Position numbers and translations under genes: made by a program | From: Microbacteriaceae bacterium | GTDB taxonomy: Bacteria > Actinomycetota > Actinomycetes > Actinomycetales > Microbacteriaceae | Direction: 5' to 3' | NCBI GenBank assembly: GCA_007117135.1 | Contig: SKHB01000055.1 | Span: 1 to 63,282 of the forward strand | DNA: 63,282 bases | Notes under the pieces: generated by a model | Database searches by the model: none | The model's input: the letters and a program-made list of their open reading frames with translations, nothing else | Told to the model about the DNA's origin: nothing | Shown: in pieces, positions 30,501 through 40,498 of the stretch | How the letters are laid out: each line of letters starts with the position of its first letter | How positions within the stretch are numbered: position 1 is the stretch's first letter

Positions 30501-30797
30501 TGCCGCGTTGAGGGCGGTTTGCCCGCCGAGGGTGGGCAGGATGGCGTCTGGCTTTTCTTTCACAATGATGGCCTCAATCACCTCGGGGGTGATGGGTTCG
30601 ATGTAGGTGGCGTCAGCAAAACCGGGGTCGGTCATAATGGTCGCCGGGTTGGAGTTGACCAACACCACTCGGACACCTTCCTCTTTCAAGACTCGACATG
30701 CTTGTGTGCCCGAATAGTCGAACTCGGCGGCTTGGCCGATGACAATCGGCCCGGAGCCAATGACAAGGACGGTGTTAATATCTGTGCGTTTGGGCAT
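27507..30797 (-). CDS. carB: Carbamoyl-phosphate synthase large chain
   Basis: This 1096-residue protein makes carbamoyl phosphate from bicarbonate, ammonia and two ATP, for pyrimidines and arginine. It consists of two duplicated synthetase halves, each with an ATP-grasp domain: the first has [11 protein letters not shown] and [18 protein letters not shown], the second [10 protein letters not shown] and [18 protein letters not shown]. The C-terminal MGS-like domain (from about residue 950) is the allosteric site. The length is normal and there is no frameshift. It overlaps carA by one base (TAATG). Confidence 0.98.
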   Translation of the reverse strand: MPKRTDINTVLVIGSGPIVIGQAAEFDYSGTQACRVLKEEGVRVVLVNSNPATIMTDPGFADATYIEPITPEVIEAIIVKEKPDAILPTLGGQTALNAAIALHDQGILEKYDVELIGASFEAIQRGEDRQIFKDLVIAAGADVAKSFIATSVDEAVNYAEELGYPLVIRPSFTMGGLGSGFAYTKAELIRMVANGLQQSPTHEVLLEESILGWKEYELEMMRDNADNVVVVCSIENVDPVGVHTGDSITVAPALTLTDREYQRLRDIGIDIIRSVGVDTGGCNIQFAVDPVTGRVIVIEMNPRVSRSSALASKATGFPIAKIAAKLALGYRLDEIPNDITRVTPASFEPTLDYVVVKVPRFAFEKFPVADRTLTTTMKSVGEAMALGRNFSQALNKALRSLEQRGSSFHWGPLTSSQEDLLDIASTPTDGRIITVQQALRAGATVDEVHQATGIDPWFVDQIALINEVAEEVRRAPALDEATLRWAKEHGLSDAQVAELRKMTEADVRELRHGLGMRPVFKTVDTCAGEFPAYTPYHYSSYDLTTEVVPSGRQKIVILGSGPNRIGQGIEFDYSCVHAAFSLRDSGIETIMINCNPETVSTDYDTSDRLYFEPLTLEDVLEVIHQESQNGELLGVLVQLGGQTALGLAEGLQQAGVPILGTSPDAIDSAEERGRFAKILDDAGLQAPKNGVATTVSEATDIADSIGYPVLVRPSFVLGGRGMEILYDHDSLRDYFRRIEEFAIISPEAPLLVDRFLDDAVEIDVDALFDGTDLYIGGIMEHIEEAGIHSGDSACTLPPVTLGRNVIEEVRDAVRRLAEGIGVKGLLNVQFAIAAGVLYVLEANPRASRTVPFVSKALGLPLARAAALVMAGWTIKRIIDEGVLPAQDGTFPPASHPVSVKEAVLPFKRFRTPEGDIVDSILGPEMRSTGEVMGIDSTFPRAFAKSQTAAYGGLPTSGTVFVSIADRDKRSGVLPIVRLHQMGYRIVATQGTSDVLARYGVPSQTVRKHTDTDDVSGPSVVDLIQAGEIDIVINTPRGRSARADGYEIRIATVAADKPLFTTIAQVGAAVASLDDIPDTPQVTSLQDYALQREHAGQ

Positions 30798-31951
30798 TAG
30801 TTGGCCCCTCCCGTCCTGGTCGCCAGATGGTCTTTCACCATGTCGGCAAACCGGTCAAATAAATACGTTGAGTCGTGGGGTCCGGCTGCAGCCTCCGGGT
30901 GGTATTGAACGGAAAAGGCGGGGCGCTCGAGCGCGCGCATCCCCTCCACCACCTGGTCGTTGAGACTCAGGTGGCTGACTTCGACTTTGCCGAAACCAGC
31001 CGGGGAGTCCACCACCTCGTCGCGGGGTGCGTCGACGGCGAAACCATGGTTTTGGGCGGTAATTTCAATTCTTCCCGTTGTTTTGTCTAACACCGGTTGG
31101 TTGATACCCCGGTGGCCGTATTTCAGTTTGTACGTATCGAAACCGAGTGCTCGACCGAGCAACTGGTTGCCAAAACAGATACCAAAAAACGGTATCCGCT
31201 GGGTGAGTACTTCTTTGAGTATTTGAACGTGTCGTTCGGACGCTGACGGGTCACCCGGTCCGTTCGAGTAGAACACGGCGACAGGGCCGAGCGCTTCAAT
31301 GTCTTCATAGGTGGAGGATTCGGGGAGAATGTGAACATCGAAACCGCGGGCTGCTAAATGGTGAACCGTCGACTCTTTGATTCCCAAGTCGATCACGGCG
31401 AGACGACCCAGGCTCTCCCCCATCCCCGGGACAACGCGCGGCTCACTCACTGACACTTGGGCGGACAGGTTCGCGCCAGACATGTGTTTGGCTTCTCTGA
31501 CAGCTGAGAGCTGCTCTTGCGGGTCTCGGTCACCGTCGGGTCCCGAGAAGATGCCGCCTCGCATCACCCCCGCTTCACGAAGCGTCAGCGTCAGGGCGCG
31601 CGTGTCAATGCCGGTGAGGCCGACAATCCCTTGGCTAGCCAACTCGTCCTCCAAGCTGGTCTCAGATCGAAAATTTGACGGCATCCTGGCCGCGTCACGG
31701 GCAATAAAACCAGACACCCAAATTTGGCGGGATTCTTCATCATCCGTGTTCATTCCCGTGTTACCAATGTGTGGGGCGGTCATCACCACTATTTGACCGG
31801 CGTAACTCGGGTCAGTGAGCGTCTCTTGGTATCCGGTCATGCCGGTGTTGAACACCACTTCGCCCACGGTCTCGCCGCGGGCTCCCCACGCGTATCCGGG
31901 GAAACGGTCCCCGTTTTCAAGGACAAGGACGGCACGGTCACGGGTTGGCAC
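30797..31951 (-). CDS. carA: Carbamoyl-phosphate synthase small chain
   Basis: This 384-residue glutaminase subunit supplies ammonia to CarB. The class I glutamine amidotransferase nucleophile lies in [11 protein letters not shown] (Cys about residue 258), with the His-Glu pair in [12 protein letters not shown]. The N-terminal CPSase domain begins [19 protein letters not shown] start; it shares one base with the stop of the membrane protein upstream (TAGTG). Confidence 0.97.
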   Translation of the reverse strand: MPTRDRAVLVLENGDRFPGYAWGARGETVGEVVFNTGMTGYQETLTDPSYAGQIVVMTAPHIGNTGMNTDDEESRQIWVSGFIARDAARMPSNFRSETSLEDELASQGIVGLTGIDTRALTLTLREAGVMRGGIFSGPDGDRDPQEQLSAVREAKHMSGANLSAQVSVSEPRVVPGMGESLGRLAVIDLGIKESTVHHLAARGFDVHILPESSTYEDIEALGPVAVFYSNGPGDPSASERHVQILKEVLTQRIPFFGICFGNQLLGRALGFDTYKLKYGHRGINQPVLDKTTGRIEITAQNHGFAVDAPRDEVVDSPAGFGKVEVSHLSLNDQVVEGMRALERPAFSVQYHPEAAAGPHDSTYLFDRFADMVKDHLATRTGGAN

Positions 31952-32454
31952 TAGTTGGACCCCTTAGTGGTTGGTGGGAGGATGGCGTCAATGGCGCCGA
32001 GGACATCTTCTGCAGGTTGGTCAACACTTCGAAAATAGGTGTCGTACTCTGTGCCGCCGTGCATCCACGTGACAACGACAAGACCCTCCGGGTCGACTGC
32101 TTTGTCAATCGTCCACGTTCCGCGGCCGGTGCCAGTGACTGATTCGGCGGGGATACCCATCTCCCCTTCGCCGGTGAGCGTGAGAACAATGCCGCCGGAC
32201 CGGACTTCGAGTACGGTTTTGGCCCGGTATGCAAGCGGGGCCGCCCATACTCGATCCATTGGTGTGCGAGCAGGGGTGGTGGCAACGTGTAACACGTTGA
32301 AAGATATTTCCGGGTCGCCGGAAATATCGGTGGGTTGCGGGAAGGGGCCAATACCTTTCCCCCGGGCGCGGCGCTTCACAATACTCATCGTCATGCCGAG
32401 GAGTAGCAGAACCCCCAGGGTGATCATGATGGCCAAAGCCAGTTCCCGAGTCAT
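31951..32454 (-). CDS. Membrane-anchored protein between pyrC and carA (Rv1382-like)
   Basis: This 167-residue protein has one N-terminal transmembrane segment (about 6-26), then a basic KRRARGKG stretch and a soluble domain rich in beta strands (about 55-150). Position, size and layout match the gene found between pyrC and carA in many actinobacteria, Rv1382 in Mycobacterium tuberculosis, which I recall as having a bacterial PH-like fold. No catalytic residues are visible and its function is unknown. It overlaps pyrC by 4 bp, so it is translated as part of the pyr operon. Confidence 0.8.
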   Translation of the reverse strand: MTRELALAIMITLGVLLLLGMTMSIVKRRARGKGIGPFPQPTDISGDPEISFNVLHVATTPARTPMDRVWAAPLAYRAKTVLEVRSGGIVLTLTGEGEMGIPAESVTGTGRGTWTIDKAVDPEGLVVVTWMHGGTEYDTYFRSVDQPAEDVLGAIDAILPPTTKGSN

Positions 32455-33761
32455 TGTGCACCGTCCGATCGACGAAGGAGAGTGTCGGGATCTTGCAATT
32501 CGCCGTGGTGAACAGTAAGGGTTCCGCCAAAAATTGTGGTCACCACTCGACCGGGAAGGTCACGGTCCCGGAAGGGGTTGTTGTCCGACTGTGTCACCGG
32601 CATGGTGACTGGCCCCCGATGAGTGGGGTCGTAGAGGGTGAGGTGGGCGGGGCTTCCCACGGCTAAGGGGGCGTCATACCCGGCGACACGGCCAATGGAG
32701 GCGGGTGTGGTGGACATGGTCCTGGCGACCCCCGCCCAGTCGAGGTGTCCCGGGGTGACAAGTGCGTCGTGAACAACCCGCAGGGCCGATTCCAGCCCGA
32801 GCATGCCAAAAGCTGCCTCATCAAAGGCGCAGTCTTTTGAGTCGGCGGGGTGCGGAGCGTGGTCGGTAGCGATGATGTCGATGGTGCCATCGGCGACACC
32901 TTCTCGAAGAGCCTGGACATCCTCTTCGGTGCGAAGGGGCGGGTTCACCTTGAACAGTGGGTTGTAGGAGGACGTAAGTTGTTCGGTGAGCAGCAGGTGA
33001 TGCGGGGTCACTTCTGCCGTTACTCGAATGCCGCGCGATTTGGCATACCGAATGAGGTCAACAGAGCCGTGCGTGGACACGTGACACACGTGAAGCCGGG
33101 CCCCCGTGTACTGGGCGAGAAGCACGTCACGAGCAATGATTGACTCTTCGGCGACAGACGGCCAGCCGGCAAGGCCCAGCGTGGCTGAGAGCGCGCCTTC
33201 GTTTATTTGGGCGTCTTCAGTGAGTCTGGGGTCTTGGGCGTGTTGGGCGATAACCCCATCGAAAGTCGCGATGTACTCCATCGCCCGACGCATGATCAGC
33301 GAATCGTGAACGCAGTGACCGTCGTCGGAAAACACCCGAACTTTCGCGTGACCGGCAGCCATGCCCCCAATGCCGGCAAGCTCTTCACCGGCCAACCCTT
33401 TGGTCACCGCACCTACCGGGCGAACATCGACGTAGCCGGCTTCTTGGCCGAGCCTGTGTACCAGGTCTGTCACTCCGACCGCGTCTGCGACAGGCTGGGT
33501 GTTCGCCATGGCGTGAACGGCGGTGAAACCGCCGGCGGCGGCAGCCTGTGAGCCACTGCGAATAGTTTCCGCGTGTTCCATGCCAGGTTGGCGAAGGTGA
33601 GTGTGAAGGTCGACAAGACCAGGAAGCACAACCAGTCCCCCGGCGTCCACGCGCGTGACTTCGCCCGATAAGGCATCCTCTGGCACGAAAACACCGTGAT
33701 CAATCGCGAGGGTGACGGTGGTGCCGTCTGGCGCCTGGGCACCGGTAATCAACACGCTCAC
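32451..33761 (-). CDS. pyrC: Dihydroorotase (class I)
   Basis: This 436-residue zinc amidohydrolase cyclises carbamoyl aspartate to dihydroorotate. The metal-binding motif is [11 protein letters not shown], with FSDDGH and TDHAPH further on. I place the start at the GTG at 33761 (VSVLITGAQ), which overlaps the pyrB stop by 4 bp; an ATG upstream in the same frame would add 17 residues inside pyrB. Confidence 0.96.
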   Translation of the reverse strand: MSVLITGAQAPDGTTVTLAIDHGVFVPEDALSGEVTRVDAGGLVVLPGLVDLHTHLRQPGMEHAETIRSGSQAAAAGGFTAVHAMANTQPVADAVGVTDLVHRLGQEAGYVDVRPVGAVTKGLAGEELAGIGGMAAGHAKVRVFSDDGHCVHDSLIMRRAMEYIATFDGVIAQHAQDPRLTEDAQINEGALSATLGLAGWPSVAEESIIARDVLLAQYTGARLHVCHVSTHGSVDLIRYAKSRGIRVTAEVTPHHLLLTEQLTSSYNPLFKVNPPLRTEEDVQALREGVADGTIDIIATDHAPHPADSKDCAFDEAAFGMLGLESALRVVHDALVTPGHLDWAGVARTMSTTPASIGRVAGYDAPLAVGSPAHLTLYDPTHRGPVTMPVTQSDNNPFRDRDLPGRVVTTIFGGTLTVHHGELQDPDTLLRRSDGAQ

Positions 33762-34705
33762 TGGTGGCCTCCTGACTGGTGAACTTGGTAGAGCACGGCC
33801 ATCCTCACCCACACGCCATTAGACACTTGCTCCAAAATGGTGGATTGGGGTGAGTCAGCCGCGAGCGAGGAAATTTCAACCCCGCGGTTCATGGGACCGG
33901 GGTGCATCACCAGGGCGGTTTCTGGCAGACGTCCAAACCTCGCCTCGGTTAACCCGTAATGGCCAACGTACTCGCCCGGACTGGGGAAATGACTTCCCCG
34001 CATTCGCTCGCTTTGGATACGCAGCATCATCACAGCATCGGGCGCGTCGTCGATGACGTCGTCGAAAGATGTGGTGACCGTCACCGGCCACGACTCTACC
34101 CCCCTGGGCAAAAGTGTTTGTGGCGCCACTAATGTCACCGAGGCTCCCAGGGTGGTCAACAGCCAGGCGTTGGAGCGCGCAACTCTGGAGTGGGCAATGT
34201 CTCCCACGATGGCCACCCGCACACCGGTCAGGTCTTGACCGGTTGCCTGGTCGCTGTGGAGGCGGTGACGAATCGTGTACGCGTCGAGGAGGGCTTGGGT
34301 GGGGTGCTGGTGTGTGCCATCACCCGCGTTGATAATTGATGCACCCACCCAGCCAGAGTGCGCCAGGGTGTGAGCAGCGCCCGACGAACTGTGGCGAACA
34401 ACCATGATGTCTGCGCCCATGGCTTCTAGAGTTTGCGCGGTGTCTTTGAGGCTTTCGCCTTTGGACAGGCTGGAGCCTTGGCCGGTGAAGGTGATGACAT
34501 CGGCGGAAAGTTTCTTTGCCGCTGATTCAAAACTGAGCCGGGTCCTCGTGGAGTCTTCGAAGAACACGTTAGCGACGGTGACACCTCGAAGGGTGGGGAG
34601 TTTGGGAACGCTGCGGCTTTGAAGCTGTGCGAACTCTTCAGCGGTATCCAGCAGGCTAATGGCCCGCTGGGCGGTGAGTTCACTGCTGTCGATGAGGTGC
34701 TTCAC
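33758..34705 (-). CDS. pyrB: Aspartate carbamoyltransferase
   Basis: This 315-residue enzyme condenses carbamoyl phosphate and aspartate. The carbamoyl-phosphate motif STRTR is at 52-56 and HPTQALLD near residue 137. There is no PyrI regulatory subunit next to it, as in other actinobacteria, so control is expected through PyrR. GTG start, 4-bp overlap with pyrR. Confidence 0.98.
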   Translation of the reverse strand: MKHLIDSSELTAQRAISLLDTAEEFAQLQSRSVPKLPTLRGVTVANVFFEDSTRTRLSFESAAKKLSADVITFTGQGSSLSKGESLKDTAQTLEAMGADIMVVRHSSSGAAHTLAHSGWVGASIINAGDGTHQHPTQALLDAYTIRHRLHSDQATGQDLTGVRVAIVGDIAHSRVARSNAWLLTTLGASVTLVAPQTLLPRGVESWPVTVTTSFDDVIDDAPDAVMMLRIQSERMRGSHFPSPGEYVGHYGLTEARFGRLPETALVMHPGPMNRGVEISSLAADSPQSTILEQVSNGVWVRMAVLYQVHQSGGHQ

Positions 34706-35232
34706 GGTGTCATCACCACCTCGTCGTCGCCGTCCACTTCCTTCAGACGAACCGACACTCGCTCCCCCATTTGGGTGGGAATGTTTTTGCCGACAAAGTC
34801 CGCTCGGATGGGGAGTTCCCGGTGTCCCCGGTCGACCAGCACAGCGAGCCGCACTGCGCGCGGCCTACCCACACTCACCAGCGCGTCGAGCGCAGCTCGA
34901 GTTGTTCGGCCAGAGAACAAAACGTCGTCGACTAACACCACAACTTTCCCGTCAATTCCACCGGTGGGAATGGACGAGGGCTGCGGGGTGCGGATCACCC
35001 CGTGGCCGACATCGTCCCGATACATGGTGACGTCAATGATCCCCACGTCGACAGTGTCGCCGGAGATGTCAGAGATGTGCTCGGCGAGCCGTCTGGCCAA
35101 GGCGGCCCCGCGGGTGGGAATGCCCAACAAAACGAGGGAGGACACGTCGGGGCATCCTTCGAGAATTTCGTGAGCAATGCGTCGGGTGGTCCGGGTGATA
35201 TCGGACGAATCTAGAACCTGACGCACTGGCAT
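34702..35232 (-). CDS. pyrR: PyrR: pyrimidine operon RNA-binding regulator / uracil phosphoribosyltransferase
   Basis: This 176-residue protein binds a hairpin in pyr mRNA when UMP is high and also has uracil phosphoribosyltransferase activity. The PRPP-binding motif [21 protein letters not shown] is intact. It is the first gene of pyrR-pyrB-pyrC-(membrane protein)-carA-carB-pyrF. A matching RNA hairpin lies 15-30 bases before its start codon, so it probably represses its own translation and that of the coupled genes. Confidence 0.97.
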   Translation of the reverse strand: MPVRQVLDSSDITRTTRRIAHEILEGCPDVSSLVLLGIPTRGAALARRLAEHISDISGDTVDVGIIDVTMYRDDVGHGVIRTPQPSSIPTGGIDGKVVVLVDDVLFSGRTTRAALDALVSVGRPRAVRLAVLVDRGHRELPIRADFVGKNIPTQMGERVSVRLKEVDGDDEVVMTP

Positions 35233-35246
35233 CGAGGCCTCCTTCT

Positions 35247-35262
35247 GCGCCTCACTGGACGC
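35247..35262 (-). promoter_or_regulatory. PyrR-binding hairpin in the pyr operon leader
   Basis: Read on the minus strand, GCGTC (35262-35258) pairs with GGCGC (35251-35247, one G-U pair) around the hexaloop CAGTGA, which fits the C-N-G-N-G-A terminal loop bound by PyrR. The conserved context TCCAGTGAGG is present. The ribosome-binding site AGAAGGAGG begins 2 bases downstream (35245-35237), followed by the pyrR ATG at 35232. A bound PyrR would cover the ribosome site, the translational mode proposed for mycobacteria. A separate 6-bp hairpin (35283-35300) without a T-run lies further upstream. Confidence 0.75.
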
Positions 35263-35317
35263 TGGTTAAAGTAGGACCGTGGTCACCTTATCGCAGGTGA
35301 GACTAAAGGGGAAATTT

Positions 35318-35791
35318 TCAGTCGTCTGACGCCGTGTCGGCAACTTCCGTCACCGGGCCAGCCGGTTCGACTTCTGTTAACGGCAAGCTTTTGGCGACAG
35401 CCCCCAGGACGCCTTGAACAAAAGATCGTGATTCGTCGGTGGAGAGCTCGGAGGCCAACTCTCCCGCCTCTGATACTGCGACGGCAGTGGGGATGTCGTC
35501 GCGGTAGTTCAGTTCGTAGACGCCAAGACGCAAAATGGCTCGGTCGACGGTGGCGAGGCGTTGGAGCGGCCATTCGGTGGCCACCTCTCTCACGGCAGCA
35601 TCAATTGTTGTCAGGTGCGATACGACACCGTGAATGAGCTCTGTGGCGTAGTCGATTTCGGTGAAGCGTTTCGGGTCATCGTGGGTGCGTGCCTGTTCTT
35701 CGGCCAAGACCTCTTCAACCGAAACACCTCGGATGTCTGCAGCAAAGAGAACATCTAGGGCGCGTTTGCGGGCTTTGCGTCTGGCGCTCAC
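35318..35791 (-). CDS. nusB: Transcription antitermination factor NusB
   Basis: This 157-residue all-helical protein forms part of the antitermination complex on rRNA operons. Family segments include [16 protein letters not shown] at the start, [25 protein letters not shown] and FVQGVLGAV. The acidic C-terminal extension of about 20 residues is common in actinobacteria. GTG start overlapping the efp stop by 4 bp. Confidence 0.96.
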   Translation of the reverse strand: MSARRKARKRALDVLFAADIRGVSVEEVLAEEQARTHDDPKRFTEIDYATELIHGVVSHLTTIDAAVREVATEWPLQRLATVDRAILRLGVYELNYRDDIPTAVAVSEAGELASELSTDESRSFVQGVLGAVAKSLPLTEVEPAGPVTEVADTASDD

Positions 35792-36351
35792 TCGTTGACG
35801 CGACCCAAATAGTCACCCGTCCTGGTGTCCACTTTCACTTTGGTGTGTTGTTCCAAAAACAGTGGCACCTGGATTTCATAACCGGTTTCTAGGGTGGCAG
35901 GTTTGGTGCCAGCAGAGGAACGGTCGCCTTGAAGGCCAGGTTCGGTGTAGGTCACTTCAAGGACAACAGAGGCGGGTAGGTCAACACTGAGGGCTTCGCC
36001 GTTGTGCATGGCGATAGTCACTTCCTGGTTTTCCAACATGTAGTTTTTGGCGTCGCCCACTTGCTCTGCGGGCAAAGAAATCTGGTCGTAGTCGGTGTTG
36101 TCCATGAAGACGAAATTTTCGCCATCTTGGTACAGGTAGACATAGTCGCGACGGTCAACAGTGGCGAAGTCGATTTTGGTTCCCGCATTAAACGTTTTGT
36201 CCACCACCTTGCCGGAGCGAACGTTTCGAAGTTTGGTTCGAACAAAAGCGCCACCTTTACCCGGTTTCACGTGCTGAAACTCTATGACCGACCACAGTTG
36301 GCCTTCTAAGTCGAGGACACTCCCGTTTTTGATGTCGTTTGTTGTCGCCAT
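35788..36351 (-). CDS. efp: Elongation factor P
   Basis: This 187-residue three-domain protein rescues ribosomes stalled at polyproline. The loop that reaches the peptidyl-transferase centre reads PGKGGAF, with Lys32 at the tip, the residue that is modified in some bacteria. No modification enzyme is visible here. The C-terminal signature ([27 protein letters not shown]) is intact. efp-nusB pairing is typical of actinobacteria. Confidence 0.98.
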   Translation of the reverse strand: MATTNDIKNGSVLDLEGQLWSVIEFQHVKPGKGGAFVRTKLRNVRSGKVVDKTFNAGTKIDFATVDRRDYVYLYQDGENFVFMDNTDYDQISLPAEQVGDAKNYMLENQEVTIAMHNGEALSVDLPASVVLEVTYTEPGLQGDRSSAGTKPATLETGYEIQVPLFLEQHTKVKVDTRTGDYLGRVNE

Positions 36352-36368
36352 AATTGCTGGTATCTCCT

Positions 36369-36812
36369 TTAGTTCCCGGCCATCCGGGTGATCTGTTGCA
36401 GTGCAAGAATGTAAGAATCGGCACCAAAACCGGCAATCACACCGGTGGCCACCGCACTAATGACCGACTGGCGTCTAAACGACTCCCTCTGGTGGGGGTT
36501 CGATAGGTGAATTTCGATAAGTGGCAGGCCCGCCTGGGTCACCATTTCGGCGGCATCACGGAGGGCATACGAATAGTGGGTGAAGGCGGCGGGGTTCAAT
36601 ATCACTGGTGAGCCGGTGTCAATGGCCTCGTGGAGCCACGAAATGAGTTCCGCTTCAGAGTCGGTTTGTCGCACCTCGCAGGAAACACCGGCGGGGCATT
36701 GCGCATCGAGTGTGGCGTGAATGTCGGAGAGTGTGGCGTGCCCATACACCTCAGGGTCGCGAGACCCTAAACGCCCCAAATTGGGGCCGTTGAGAACAAC
36801 AATCCTGGTCAC
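36369..36812 (-). CDS. aroQ: 3-dehydroquinate dehydratase, type II
   Basis: This 147-residue enzyme carries out the third shikimate step. Type II motifs are visible: [19 protein letters not shown] with the catalytic Tyr, [25 protein letters not shown] and [15 protein letters not shown] start it at the GTG at 36812, after the aroB stop at 36823; the open frame upstream lies inside aroB. The ribosome-binding site is weak. Confidence 0.95.
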   Translation of the reverse strand: MTRIVVLNGPNLGRLGSRDPEVYGHATLSDIHATLDAQCPAGVSCEVRQTDSEAELISWLHEAIDTGSPVILNPAAFTHYSYALRDAAEMVTQAGLPLIEIHLSNPHQRESFRRQSVISAVATGVIAGFGADSYILALQQITRMAGN

Positions 36813-36822
36813 CCGGTTTAGC

Positions 36823-37917
36823 TTACACAGACTGCCCAGCGACCAACTCTTCGTAGGCCGCAAAAAGAACCGATTCGTCAGGGATCGCCAGCACCCGGGC
36901 GCTACCAATGTGGTCTAACACCACAAACCGCAACACTCCTTGGCGGGACTTTTTGTCCCGCTGCATCGTCGCAAGCAGTGTTTGCCAACGGGCTGCCGGA
37001 TAGTCCAGGGGCAATCCGAGGGATTCGAGGAGTTTTTTGTGCCGCTCCACTGCCCCATCGTCCAACCCGGCAACAATCCGAGACAGCTCCGCGGCAAAGA
37101 CCATCCCAATAGAAATCGCGGCACCGTGGCGCCACTTATACCGTTCGGCATGTTCAATGGCATGGCCAAGAGTGTGGCCGTAGTTCAAAATCTCACGGAC
37201 CCCACTTTCGGTGAAATCAGAACTGACAATGTTTGCTTTGACGGTGACAGCGCGGCTGATGGCTTCGGCGAGCTGCGTCGAACCGGGGGTAATGATCGCT
37301 TCGGGATTTTTCTCCACCAAGTCCAAAATGGCAGGGTCTTTGATGAACCCGCACTTGACCACTTCTGCAAGCCCCGCTTTGATGTCGTTTTCGGGGAGAG
37401 TCGTCAGATAGTCGGTGTCGCAGACCACCAAGGTGGGGGCGTGAAAAGACCCCACCAAGTTTTTTCCCTCAGCCGTGTTGATGCCAGTTTTTCCGCCGAC
37501 GGCCGCATCAACCATGCCGAGCACTGTGGTGGGGACGTGAATCACCCGGATTCCACGCAACCAGGTGGCGGCCACAAAACCGGCGAGGTCGGTGGTTGCA
37601 CCCCCACCAAAACCGATGATGAGGTCTCCGCGACCAAATTCCAACTGCCCGAGGAGTCCCCACAAAAATGATGCCACTTCGACACGTTTTGCGGGTTCGC
37701 CGTCGGGGATTTCCGCGAGGAACACTTCTCGGCCCTCAGAGAGCACGTCTCGAAAGGTTTCTGCCCGGGCGTGAAGAACAGGCGGGTGGGTGATCAGAAC
37801 TTTCCGAACATCTGGGGGAATCCGAGACGTCAGCTCGTCGGTGAGGTGGGGACCAATGATGACGTCGTACGGGCGGTGAGCGTCACCGCCAACACTGACA
37901 GTGTCAAATGTGGTCAT
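36823..37917 (-). CDS. aroB: 3-dehydroquinate synthase
   Basis: This 364-residue NAD- and zinc-dependent enzyme cyclises DAHP. Motifs: GGGATTDLAGFVAATWLRG, PTTVLGMVDAAVGGKTGIN, AEVVKCGFI and NYGHTLGHAIE with zinc-binding histidines. The ATG at 37917 overlaps the aroK stop by 4 bp. Confidence 0.98.
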   Translation of the reverse strand: MTTFDTVSVGGDAHRPYDVIIGPHLTDELTSRIPPDVRKVLITHPPVLHARAETFRDVLSEGREVFLAEIPDGEPAKRVEVASFLWGLLGQLEFGRGDLIIGFGGGATTDLAGFVAATWLRGIRVIHVPTTVLGMVDAAVGGKTGINTAEGKNLVGSFHAPTLVVCDTDYLTTLPENDIKAGLAEVVKCGFIKDPAILDLVEKNPEAIITPGSTQLAEAISRAVTVKANIVSSDFTESGVREILNYGHTLGHAIEHAERYKWRHGAAISIGMVFAAELSRIVAGLDDGAVERHKKLLESLGLPLDYPAARWQTLLATMQRDKKSRQGVLRFVVLDHIGSARVLAIPDESVLFAAYEELVAGQSV

Positions 37918-38429
37918 GGTGTGCGGTCCTTTGTGGTCAGCCACGAGACTATCTGTTCCGCCACGTCGTCAGCTGAGCGGTGAGACGCGTCGACACTCCA
38001 GGTGGTGACCTGGTCGTAGAGGTGTTGGCGTTTCTTCACCAGTTCAACCCAGTCCGCCACACCGTTTTTCAGCAGCGGTCGCTTGTCATTGTCCAGCCGG
38101 GATGACACGGCGTCTTCGCTGATTGTCAAGCCGATGACAGTGTGATGCTGGAGGTCCGCCAGGGTGTCTGGGTGGGTGACCGCCCCACCGCCCAGCGACA
38201 CGACACTGGTGGTGCCGAGGGCTTCGACAACGGCTTGCCTTTCTAATTGTCGAAACGCTTGCTCTCCCAGGTTGTCAAAAATTTCCGGGATGGGGCCGTG
38301 TGCCGCGACAACAACCCGGTCGGTGTCCAGGTGTGTGGTGCCCAACAGTGCTGCCACCCGTTTACCAACCTTCGTTTTTCCCGACGCGGGGGGGCCAATG
38401 AGAACAACGGGTGGTTGCGTGTCAGGCAT
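37914..38429 (-). CDS. aroK: Shikimate kinase
   Basis: This 171-residue P-loop kinase phosphorylates shikimate. Walker A is [11 protein letters not shown] (12-22), followed by LDTDRVV and the shikimate-binding GGGAV segment. It overlaps aroC by 8 bp and aroB by 4 bp. Confidence 0.97.
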   Translation of the reverse strand: MPDTQPPVVLIGPPASGKTKVGKRVAALLGTTHLDTDRVVVAAHGPIPEIFDNLGEQAFRQLERQAVVEALGTTSVVSLGGGAVTHPDTLADLQHHTVIGLTISEDAVSSRLDNDKRPLLKNGVADWVELVKKRQHLYDQVTTWSVDASHRSADDVAEQIVSWLTTKDRTP

Positions 38430-39621
38430 CGCCTAAATCCTGGGCCATGACAGCCGGGATGGCTCCCATGTATGCGTCGCGGTTTCGCAGTGTCTCGGTG
38501 AGAGAATCTCCGCCAAACTTTTCCAGCATCGCTTCAGCCAGCACGAGGGCCACCATAGCCTCGGCGACTACACCAGCAGCCGGAACAGCACACACATCCG
38601 AGCGTTGGTGGTGAGCGACAGCTTCTTCACCGGTTGCAGTGTCAATGGTTTTCAGCGCCCGAGGAACCGTGGAGATGGGCTTCATCCCCGCTCGAACCCT
38701 CAAAACTTCACCGGTGGACATGCCGCCTTCGATGCCTCCAGAGCGCGAAGTGGCGCGCTTGACGCCGTCTTTACCGACAAGGATTTCGTCGTGAGCTTCA
38801 GAGCCTGGAACGGTGGTGGTGTGAAAACCGTCCCCCACTTCAACGCCTTTGATGGCTTGAATGCCCATGAGTGCTCCGGCGAGCCGCGAATCGAGCCGAC
38901 GGTCCCAATGGACGTAACTGCCGAGGCCGGGAGGCACCCCGTGACACACCACTTCTACCACTCCGCCAAGCGTGTCGCCCGATTTGTGTGCACTGTCAAC
39001 TTCCTTGACCATCGCCGCTGATACTTCCTGGTCGGCACAGCGCATCGGGTCGTTGTCAATGGCGTCCAAGTCTGAAGCCGTCGGAATTCTGGAGTCTCTG
39101 GGGGCATGGACAGACCCAATGCCCACCGTGTGACTGAAGACACTCACACCGAACTGCTCCAAGAAACCTTTTGCGACGGCGCCAAGAGCCACCCGGGCTG
39201 CTGTTTCTCTCGCCGACGCTCGCTCCAAAACAGGCCGGGCGTCGTCAAACCCATATTTTTGCATGCCCGTAAAATCCGCGTGACCAGGCCGTGGCCTGGT
39301 GAGGGGCTGCGCGCGACCGCCATTGAGCTCCGCCTCATCGACAGGGTCGGGGCTCATCACTGTTTCCCACTTTGGCCACTCAGTGTTTGCCACTCGAAGG
39401 GCAATAGGCCCACCCTGACTCATACCGTGTCGAACACCGCCTGAAATCGAGAGTTCGTCTGCTTCGAACTTCATCCGGGCGCCCCGGCCGTAACCCAGGC
39501 GACGGCGGGCAAGGTCGGTGACGATGGCGTCACGGCTGACCGGAACACCGGCGGGCATGCCCTCAATGACGGCAACCAATTCTGGGCCGTGCGATTCCCC
39601 TGCTGTGAGCCAACGCAACAT
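38422..39621 (-). CDS. aroC: Chorismate synthase
   Basis: This 399-residue FMN-dependent enzyme makes chorismate, the substrate of TrpE in this same window. The signatures [27 protein letters not shown] and [11 protein letters not shown] are present. It follows aroE by 4 bp. Confidence 0.98.
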   Translation of the reverse strand: MLRWLTAGESHGPELVAVIEGMPAGVPVSRDAIVTDLARRRLGYGRGARMKFEADELSISGGVRHGMSQGGPIALRVANTEWPKWETVMSPDPVDEAELNGGRAQPLTRPRPGHADFTGMQKYGFDDARPVLERASARETAARVALGAVAKGFLEQFGVSVFSHTVGIGSVHAPRDSRIPTASDLDAIDNDPMRCADQEVSAAMVKEVDSAHKSGDTLGGVVEVVCHGVPPGLGSYVHWDRRLDSRLAGALMGIQAIKGVEVGDGFHTTTVPGSEAHDEILVGKDGVKRATSRSGGIEGGMSTGEVLRVRAGMKPISTVPRALKTIDTATGEEAVAHHQRSDVCAVPAAGVVAEAMVALVLAEAMLEKFGGDSLTETLRNRDAYMGAIPAVMAQDLGDA

Positions 39622-39625
39622 GTGA

Positions 39626-40498
39626 CTATTCTCCCATGAGTGCGGGGGTGGCCCAGACCTCGTCTAGTCCCACCGCTTGTGCCATGGCCCCAAGGGCCCC
39701 CGCTTCATCGACTAACGGCTGTGCGGAAACCCCGTTCACAAAGGCTCTGATTTGGGCGAGTGCTTGAAACATCAACATTGGCAGACCCGAATGGGCGTCT
39801 AATCCCCAACCGGCAAACGCTTCGGCCAGAGGCGTTGGCCACGGGTGATACCCCACATCCATCAGGGGTGCACCCAGGGTGCTGAGGGTCTCGAGGATGG
39901 CGGTGGGCAGCTGGATGCCTGATGGCAGGGTAGAGATGATGAGTTGAACATCTGAAGCCTTGTCCACCTTCCCCCACTCGACAACAGTCGAAGAGATTCC
40001 GAGGTCTGTGGCGAGCGTGTGGGTGTTGGCTGCGCGATCTGCAGATCTGACCACAATGGTGAGGTCGCCTACGAAAGAGGCGTGGTGTAGGCCTAAAACG
40101 ATAGATTTCGCGGTGGCTCCAGCGCCAAGAAGAACAACCTCAGAATGGTGATTCCGAAGAAGTCGTCGGATCATTGCCGCGGCACCCACCGGGTCGGTGT
40201 TCGCCAGCCACCATTTCCCGTCTGTCTTGATCGCCGTATTTGCTGCCTGAAGCTGGCGGACATCGTGGTGGTGGTCTGTGACCAGCTCGAGAATGGCTGT
40301 TTTGAGGGGCATGGTGAGGCTAATGCCGGTGAGCGCACCCGAGTGGGCAGAGAACTCTGCACGGAGGCTCTCCTGGGTGACTTCGCGGCGCTGATACGCG
40401 CCGGGAATGCCGAGGTGGGCGTAGCAGGCGCGGTGCAACTCGGGCGAGCTGGAGTGACCTATCGGTGAACCCCATACTTCGGCGTTGATGGGGGTCAC
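39626..40498 (-). CDS. aroE: Shikimate dehydrogenase
   Basis: This 290-residue enzyme reduces 3-dehydroshikimate. The N-terminal substrate site has [15 protein letters not shown] and SLTMPLK with the catalytic Lys; NTDPVGA carries the catalytic Asp. The nucleotide motif is GAGATAKS, a slightly altered form of GAGGAA. The start is a GTG overlapping the mltG stop by 4 bp; the frame upstream is antisense-like sequence inside mltG. It could be a paralogue with other specificity, but the context favours aroE. Confidence 0.93.
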   Translation of the reverse strand: MTPINAEVWGSPIGHSSSPELHRACYAHLGIPGAYQRREVTQESLRAEFSAHSGALTGISLTMPLKTAILELVTDHHHDVRQLQAANTAIKTDGKWWLANTDPVGAAAMIRRLLRNHHSEVVLLGAGATAKSIVLGLHHASFVGDLTIVVRSADRAANTHTLATDLGISSTVVEWGKVDKASDVQLIISTLPSGIQLPTAILETLSTLGAPLMDVGYHPWPTPLAEAFAGWGLDAHSGLPMLMFQALAQIRAFVNGVSAQPLVDEAGALGAMAQAVGLDEVWATPALMGE

